Source: JADJOY01 sp046331705 [NCBI: bacterium] (GTDB lineage Bacteria; JADJOY01). From it: a stretch of 55,950 nucleotides of DNA. The notes under the pieces were generated by a model. The model had not been told where the DNA came from, made no database searches, and worked only from the letters and a program-made list of their open reading frames with translations. Position 1 is the stretch's first letter; each line of letters begins with the position of its first letter. This document shows positions 51,538 through 55,950 of this stretch, piece after piece. Where the stretch lies: contig JAXLQJ010000049.1 in the NCBI GenBank assembly GCA_046331705.1, forward strand, positions 1 to 55,950. The letters run 5' to 3'. Made by a program: the position numbers and the translations under genes.

Positions 51538-52785
51538 GTGTCGCGACGTCGGATCGCCATGCCGGCACGGATCGCTGTCGTGGCGCTGGGCGTGCTTCTG
51601 GCGTTGCCTCACGCCGCGCGCGCGGCGACGTGGGTGGTCACGACCACGAGCGATTCGGGCGCGGGCTCGCTTCGCGCGGCGGTGCAGAGCGCGGAGGCGA
51701 GCCCGGATGCCGACACGATCGTGTTCGATCCGAGCCTCGCCGGCGCGACGATCACCCTCTCGACGACGGCAGGCACGGATTTCGGCGGTAGCTCGGCGCT
51801 GGTCATCACCGGTGAGCTCGTGATCGATGGCACCGCCGCGCCGGGTCTCACGATCGAGCCCGCGGAATCGGCGCCGAGCATGCGCTTCCTGATGGTGGAC
51901 GACGGAGCCGCCACGGGAGCCGACGTGACGGTGCGGCGACTGTCGATCCGCCGCTTTTCCGCCACCAGCGCCCCGGTCGGGCTCGCGGTGAGCAGCGCAC
52001 CGAGCGCCGCCGACGGACTCGGTGGGTGCCTCTTGAATCGCGGTGGAATGCTCGCGATCGAAGAGAGCACCATCGGCGGCTGCATGGTCGTGGGCAGCGC
52101 GGGTACCGCGTACGGCGGCGGGATCGCGAACTACGACGGCACGCTCGTGGTGCGACGCTCGGCGATCATCGGCAACGGGATTCTGCCGATCGTCGGCGGC
52201 AGCGGCGGCGCGATCGCGAACCTACAGGTTTCATCGACGGCCGCCACGACGGTGGAGAGCTCGACACTCATCGACAACATGGCCGAGAGCGAGGCTCTCT
52301 ACGATTACGCGGGAACCGTGACCGTCGAGAGCTCGACGCTCATGGCCACGGCAGCTCTGCCGCTGATCGACGCGAGCCCGGGCGCGCTCCTTTCGATGGG
52401 GAGCTCGATTCTGGTGGGCACCTGCGCCGAAGGCGTGACCGTCGAGAGTCTGGGCTACAACGTCGCAGTGCTGCTGGTGCCGGGATCGTGCGGGCTTGCG
52501 GGGATCGGCGATCAGGCGGGAGTCCCCCTCGGCGACCTCGGCATCGTGGGCTGTTACCTCGCTGGCGGACCCACCGTCACGTGCCCGCTCGCGAGCACGA
52601 GTGTGGCCATCGACACCGGCTCGCCCGACTGTCCGGTGCTCGATCAGCGCCGCGTCATTCGTCCCCTCCCGGGTAGCTCGGGCGCGCCCGCGAAGTGCGA
52701 CAGCGGCGCCGTCGAGTACGACGCGCTGCTCATCTTCGGCGACGGCTTCGAGACCGGTGACGCGAACGCGTGGTATCAGGGCTAG
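51538..52785 (+). CDS. Choice-of-anchor Q right-handed beta-helix surface protein
   Basis: A 415-residue exported protein. The start is GTG at 51538, directly after the VOC gene stop. The signal peptide (RIAVVALGVLLALPHAARA) precedes a CSLREA-like opening (TSDSGAGSLRAAVQSAEA, DADTIVFDPSL). A parallel beta-helix follows, with strand repeats such as TTVESSTLIDNMAESEAL. Then comes the choice-of-anchor Q block (AIDTGSPDCPVLDQRRVIRP, CDSGAVEY). That domain is named because it precedes various sorting signals. What follows here is LLIFGDGFETGDANAWYQG, which matches the tails of the three seven-repeat propellers. No transmembrane or Arg-rich tail follows, so this is not a PEP-CTERM- or MYXO-CTERM-like signal. 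Confidence 0.82.
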   Translation: MSRRRIAMPARIAVVALGVLLALPHAARAATWVVTTTSDSGAGSLRAAVQSAEASPDADTIVFDPSLAGATITLSTTAGTDFGGSSALVITGELVIDGTAAPGLTIEPAESAPSMRFLMVDDGAATGADVTVRRLSIRRFSATSAPVGLAVSSAPSAADGLGGCLLNRGGMLAIEESTIGGCMVVGSAGTAYGGGIANYDGTLVVRRSAIIGNGILPIVGGSGGAIANLQVSSTAATTVESSTLIDNMAESEALYDYAGTVTVESSTLMATAALPLIDASPGALLSMGSSILVGTCAEGVTVESLGYNVAVLLVPGSCGLAGIGDQAGVPLGDLGIVGCYLAGGPTVTCPLASTSVAIDTGSPDCPVLDQRRVIRPLPGSSGAPAKCDSGAVEYDALLIFGDGFETGDANAWYQG

Positions 52786-52852
52786 CAGGCTGGGAAACCG
52801 CACTCCCAAGCGAAGCGCAGGCGCGTGAACGCGTTGGCGAGCGCGCCCAGCT

Positions 52853-53734
52853 TCAGGCGGCGCGGCGCGCAGGCGCAACGAGCGGGATCGGCGCTCCGCC
52901 CGCTGCATAGCGAAGCAGCGATTCGTTGAGCCAGCGGCTCGCCGGTGGCAGCTCCGCGAGGTGCGCGCGTCGCTCGCGCAGGCCGTGCCGGATCAAGCGC
53001 GCGGTCTCGCGCTCGGCCGCGCGGTGCAGGCTGCGCACGAGCTTCGCGTCGCTCGCACGCCGCGGATCGCGCGGTACCTCGATCGGCTCGCCGCAATGGA
53101 ACGAAAGCTCCTGCGGGATCGGTAGCGCGCCGACTCCGACGTAGATCGGAGTCAGGTACTTCTCGCCGAGGAGCCGCAGGATGAGTCGGCCGAGCTGGGA
53201 ACGGCGGACCCGATCGCGTGTGAAGAGCTCGCGGTAGATCTCGTCGATGCCGATGATCGCCATGGGCACGATGGGCGCGCCGGCGCGGATCGCCACGCGC
53301 ACGAAGCCGTCGTGACCCTTCCAGAAGAGCTTGTAACGGTCGCTCGCGGGGGCGAGCGCTTCGCGGGCGCCGCCGGGGCACGTGTAGACCAGCTCGCCGC
53401 GGGTGAGGAGCTTGTGCGCGACGCCGGGCGTGCCCTGGCACGAGCCGAAGGGCCGCAAGGCGCGGCGCTGCAGCTCGGTCAGGAACAGCACGCGATCCGA
53501 GAGCGTGCGCAACGTGCGATGGGCGATCTCGTGCACGCCGAGCAAGAGCGGCATCAGCTCGAGCCCGAAGAGCCCGTGATTCGCGACGATGATCATGCCG
53601 TGTTCCGAGCGAAGCCGCTCGAAGCCGAAGAACCGGGGGCGAAAATAGGGCCGGAGCACGCGCGCGGCGGCGAGCGTGCGCGCATAGCCAGTCTCGTCGA
53701 GCTGCCAGTCGAGCGCGTCGGGATCGTAGGGCAT
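52853..53734 (-). CDS. Lysophospholipid acyltransferase-like protein
   Basis: A 293-residue protein of the PlsC/DGAT-like acyltransferase superfamily. Motif I is VANHGLFGLELMPLLL, with the catalytic His but an Glu/Gly variation in place of the usual HxxxxD. A glycine-rich PGGAREAL follows (substrate phosphate binding). Then come GFVRVAIRAGAPIVPMAIIG and a terminal charged region. Members include mycobacterial-type and eukaryotic-like lipid acyltransferases that esterify lysophospholipids, diacylglycerol or wax alcohols. GTG at 53767 is an alternative start. It lies 36 nt downstream of the radical SAM gene on the same strand, suggesting co-transcription. Confidence 0.8.
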   Translation of the reverse strand: MPYDPDALDWQLDETGYARTLAAARVLRPYFRPRFFGFERLRSEHGMIIVANHGLFGLELMPLLLGVHEIAHRTLRTLSDRVLFLTELQRRALRPFGSCQGTPGVAHKLLTRGELVYTCPGGAREALAPASDRYKLFWKGHDGFVRVAIRAGAPIVPMAIIGIDEIYRELFTRDRVRRSQLGRLILRLLGEKYLTPIYVGVGALPIPQELSFHCGEPIEVPRDPRRASDAKLVRSLHRAAERETARLIRHGLRERRAHLAELPPASRWLNESLLRYAAGGAPIPLVAPARRAA

Positions 53735-53770
53735 GGCGGATCGACCTCCGAGATCCTGAGTTGGCACGCG

Positions 53771-54673
53771 TCAACCGTCCACGCAAGGCGGCGCGGAGTC
53801 CTTCCCGATCGACGTGGCAGGCAGGTAGCGCCCGGCGAAGCCGTCCCGAGAGACGCCGACGCGCCCCGGCAGGTAGCGCTGGGCGACCGCAACCATTCGT
53901 TCGCGGTAAGCGAGGCTGGTCGAGCCCGGCTCGATCGCCTCCATGGCGGCAGGCAGCAGGGTGGCACGCGTGCGGTGGCCGTCGGGTGTGCCGTCGCCCC
54001 CGATGAAGTGGTCGATGACCACGGCGTCGGCGCACGTCGCGACGCGCGCGAAGAACGCTTCCGGATCGGCGATCGGCAACAGCGGCGAGACGGTGATCAC
54101 CACCGTGATGCCCGCGGCGCGCAGCTCCGCCGCGGCGTCGAAGCGCGCGGCGACCGTGCTCGCGTGCGGCGGCAGGCCGACGATCTGCTCGCGGTCGGTC
54201 TCGATGGAGAGGTGCACGCGCACCTCCGTGCGCCTCGCGAGCTCGCGAACGAGGTCGAGACGATCGACGACGTGGTGCGAGTGAGTCTGGAGAATCAGCG
54301 CGTCCGGGGGCGACTCACCCATCGCCGCGAGCACGGAAGCGGTGATGCCGTACCGGCGCTCTTGCGGGAGAAACGGTTCGGTCGAGCTGGACAAGAAGAT
54401 CGCGAAGCGACCGCGCTTGGCGTGCGCCCAACGCCGCTCGCGATTCGCGCTCGCCCGATAGGCCTCCGCGGCGTTCTCGCGCACCTCGAGGAAGCTCCCC
54501 CACGCTTCGCCGCGCGTCAGCCAGCCGTTGTGCTGCACGTAGCAACCCACGCCGCAAAGCGAGCCGCCGAGGGTGCAGCCGCGGTAGGGCTGAAGCGAAT
54601 GCGAGCACACTTCGCGCAGGAATCCGCTGGTGCGCGTCAGGATCTCGCGCACCCGCGTCGTGGTGACGTGCAT
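53771..54673 (-). CDS. Radical SAM protein (SPL-like subfamily) with unusual cysteine spacing
   Basis: A 300-residue protein resembling the spore-photoproduct-lyase-like group of radical SAM enzymes. The N-terminal SLQPYRGCTLGGSLCGVGC contains three cysteines (33, 40, 44) spaced CX6CX3C rather than the canonical CX3CX2C. An SAM-binding barrel follows: FAIFLSSSTEPFLPQE, ILQTHSHHVVDRLDL, VRVHLSIETDRE and ITVVITVSPLLPI. The [4Fe-4S] cluster would be carried by these three cysteines. Substrate unknown; SPL-like proteins act on DNA or on unknown substrates. The acyltransferase gene follows closely on the same strand. Confidence 0.78.
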   Translation of the reverse strand: MHVTTTRVREILTRTSGFLREVCSHSLQPYRGCTLGGSLCGVGCYVQHNGWLTRGEAWGSFLEVRENAAEAYRASANRERRWAHAKRGRFAIFLSSSTEPFLPQERRYGITASVLAAMGESPPDALILQTHSHHVVDRLDLVRELARRTEVRVHLSIETDREQIVGLPPHASTVAARFDAAAELRAAGITVVITVSPLLPIADPEAFFARVATCADAVVIDHFIGGDGTPDGHRTRATLLPAAMEAIEPGSTSLAYRERMVAVAQRYLPGRVGVSRDGFAGRYLPATSIGKDSAPPCVDG

Positions 54674-54756
54674 GCGACGAGCGTAATCGGGGGCCGCAAC
54701 GGCGACGCTTGCGCGACCGCCCGAGCCCGCCGAGAGTGTCGGAAACGGAGGAATCC

Positions 54757-55038
54757 ATGTGCCGCAACATCCGCCCGCTCTTCAACTTCCAGCCGCCCGC
54801 GACGGATGAGGAGATCGCTGCCGCGTCGCTTCAGTTCGTGCGGAAGGTGAGCGGATTCACCAAGCCGTCGAAGACGAATCAGCTCGCGTTCGACCGCGCG
54901 GTCGCCGAGGTGAGCGCCGCGGCGCGCACGCTCGTGGACTCGCTCGTGACGGCCGCGCCGCCGCTCGACCGTGAGGTCGAGCGAGCGAAGGCCAAGGCGC
55001 GCTCGGCGAAACGCTTCGGCGCCGCGAGCGGCGCTTGA
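54757..55038 (+). CDS. DUF2277 family protein
   Basis: A 93-residue protein beginning MCRNIRPLFNFQPPATDEEI, the highly conserved start of DUF2277. It continues SLQFVRKVSGFTKPSKTNQL and ends with a Lys/Arg/Ala-rich tail. The family has no known function. CGGAGGA precedes the ATG by six bases. Divergent from the radical SAM gene (83 nt between starts). Confidence 0.9.
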   Translation: MCRNIRPLFNFQPPATDEEIAAASLQFVRKVSGFTKPSKTNQLAFDRAVAEVSAAARTLVDSLVTAAPPLDREVERAKAKARSAKRFGAASGA

Positions 55039-55189
55039 CGCGCCCCTCCCGCGAGGGCCGGAACCGCTCGTGATCGCCTCGCGCGTCGAGCTTCGCTGCG
55101 ACGTGTTGGAGGGACGCGCTTCGTCGCGTCCGCCGACGTGTCGCTCGGCTGCGAGGGACCGCAGCCCTCCCAACGCGCTACCGAGACGC

Positions 55190-55636
55190 CTACGCCGGGC
55201 GCAGGATCACGATGGGGATCTCGCGGGTCGTCCCCTTCTTGTAGTCGACGTAGCCGGGGTACATCGCCTCGAGGCGGGGCCACAGTGCGGCGGCTTCCTC
55301 GGGGGTCGCGTCGGCGGCCTTCATCGCGAACGATTTGCGGCCGTGGCGAACCGTCGCGTCCGGCTTGTTCTTCAGGTTGAGCCACCACGCGGGCGGCTTG
55401 TCCGAGCCGGCGTTCGAGGCCACCACCACGAAGCGCTCGCCGTCGCGCATCGAGAGCAGCGGCGTGGTGCGCAGCTCGCCCGATTTGCGGCCCGTGGTGG
55501 TGAGCAGGATCATCGGGATGCCGCCGAGATTCGCGCCGATCCAGCCGCCGCTTCGGGTGTAGATCCAGCGATGGAGCTTGGTGATGAAGGCGAGCTGGCC
55601 GCGGTTTCGCGGGCGGAAGAGCTGCATCAGGCTCAT
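55190..55636 (-). CDS. DUF385 / deazaflavin-dependent nitroreductase family protein
   Basis: A 148-residue split-barrel protein. The family core is LLTTTGRKSGELRTTPLLSM, then ERFVVVASNAGSDKPPAWWL and NLKNKPDATV, closer to the canonical Ddn-type sequence than the copy at 23469-23915. The N-terminal part is an amphipathic/hydrophobic helix region. It may use F420 or FMN. Its start codon overlaps the stop of the acyl-CoA dehydrogenase gene (ATGA), so the two are co-translated, suggesting a shared lipid or xenobiotic pathway. Confidence 0.87.
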   Translation of the reverse strand: MSLMQLFRPRNRGQLAFITKLHRWIYTRSGGWIGANLGGIPMILLTTTGRKSGELRTTPLLSMRDGERFVVVASNAGSDKPPAWWLNLKNKPDATVRHGRKSFAMKAADATPEEAAALWPRLEAMYPGYVDYKKGTTREIPIVILRPA

Positions 55637-55950
55637 GCGAGCACCTGGGTGAGCAGTCGCTCACGGTGGAAGATCGGGTCGCCGAAGAGCATCTCGCCCA
55701 GCTTCGCGCGCTTGAAGTAGAGGTGCAGGTCGTGCTCCCAGGTGAAGCCGATGCCGCCGTGAACCTGGATCGCATCACCGGAGCACTTGCGAAACGCCTC
55801 CGACGCGTACGCCTTGGCGATGCTCGCTGCCGCGGATGCGTCGGAGGCGCCGTTGTCGATCGCCCAGGAGGCGTAATACGCCGCGGAGCGAGCACTCTCG
55901 ACCAACAGCATCATGTCCGCGCATTTGTGCTTGATGGCCTGGAAGCTACC
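55633..55950 (-). CDS. Acyl-CoA dehydrogenase, C-terminal part (continues beyond window)
   Basis: The 105 visible residues are the C-terminal four-helix region of an acyl-CoA dehydrogenase: FQAIKHKCADMMLLVESARS at the window edge, then YASEAFRKCSGDAIQVHGGI, the FAD-contacting GGIGFTWEHDLHLYFKRAK and the closing FGDPIFHRERLL. The 5' part, including the catalytic Glu region, lies outside the window. The gene ends with an ATGA overlap onto the DUF385 gene. Confidence 0.9.
   Translation of the reverse strand, partial: GSFQAIKHKCADMMLLVESARSAAYYASWAIDNGASDASAAASIAKAYASEAFRKCSGDAIQVHGGIGFTWEHDLHLYFKRAKLGEMLFGDPIFHRERLLTQVLA

Overview
The window is high-GC bacterial chromosome (about two thirds G+C, with G/C-ending codons) carrying roughly 43 protein genes and one decayed gene. 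I see no rRNA, tRNA, CRISPR array, insertion sequence or prophage. Envelope-rich content points to a Gram-negative: several outer-membrane barrels, lipoproteins, FecR, porin, lysyl-phosphatidylglycerol enzymes, plus acyl-CoA dehydrogenase, DUF385 and DUF2277 genes. Together with choice-of-anchor proteins this suggests a Myxococcota/deltaproteobacterial-type or neighbouring uncultured lineage. That placement is an inference, not something the sequence proves.

Layout. 0.3-4.6 kb: a GNAT/acyl-CoA-synthetase fusion and a PhoD-like phosphatase. 4.7-13.7 kb: a family of secreted proteins, each built from exactly seven ~58-residue repeats (predicted seven-bladed beta-propellers). There are three intact copies and one frameshifted, truncated copy. 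Between them sit a TPR-bearing AlkP-superfamily phosphodiesterase and a DUF2723 (TMEM260-like) membrane glycosyltransferase. 13.8-19.5 kb: a CHASE2-adenylate cyclase followed by a FecR-TPR-beta-barrel outer-membrane protein, a plausible envelope-sensing pair ended by a REPIN-like inverted repeat pair. 19.6-27.6 kb: CASTOR/POLLUX-type channel, tRNA-dihydrouridine synthase, GST, DUF385 and YCII proteins, an LsrF-like aldolase with a Zn dehydrogenase, a cupin lipoprotein and a small membrane protein. 28-36.2 kb: a cupredoxin that has lost copper ligands, a coiled-coil lipoprotein, then an aminoacyl-phospholipid locus: MprF flanked by two AcvB/VirJ homologues, one fused to a PIG-L deacetylase. 36.2-42.1 kb: DUF1003 protein, then a molybdate module (divergent HTH/PBP-like regulator, modA, a porin, modB, modC) with five 10-nt tandem repeats in the divergent promoter region. 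42.2-48.5 kb (minus strand): envelope protein, SGNH hydrolase, propeller lipoprotein, secreted esterase, Zn alcohol dehydrogenase. 48.9-55.9 kb: PHB-depolymerase-like esterase, VOC protein, a choice-of-anchor Q beta-helix protein, acyltransferase, unusual radical SAM protein, DUF2277, DUF385 and a partial acyl-CoA dehydrogenase.

Most interesting: (1) the seven-repeat propellers and the unrelated choice-of-anchor Q protein end in the same short C-terminal motif (acidic-acidic/Gly-Phe-acidic-x-Gly-x4-Trp). It sits exactly where a sorting signal belongs and may be an undescribed C-terminal targeting signal, possibly linked to the adjacent DUF2723 glycosyltransferase. (2) the MprF / VirJ / VirJ-PIG-L locus looks like a complete make-and-break cycle for lysyl-phosphatidylglycerol with an added deacetylase. 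(3) a porin is embedded in modABC.
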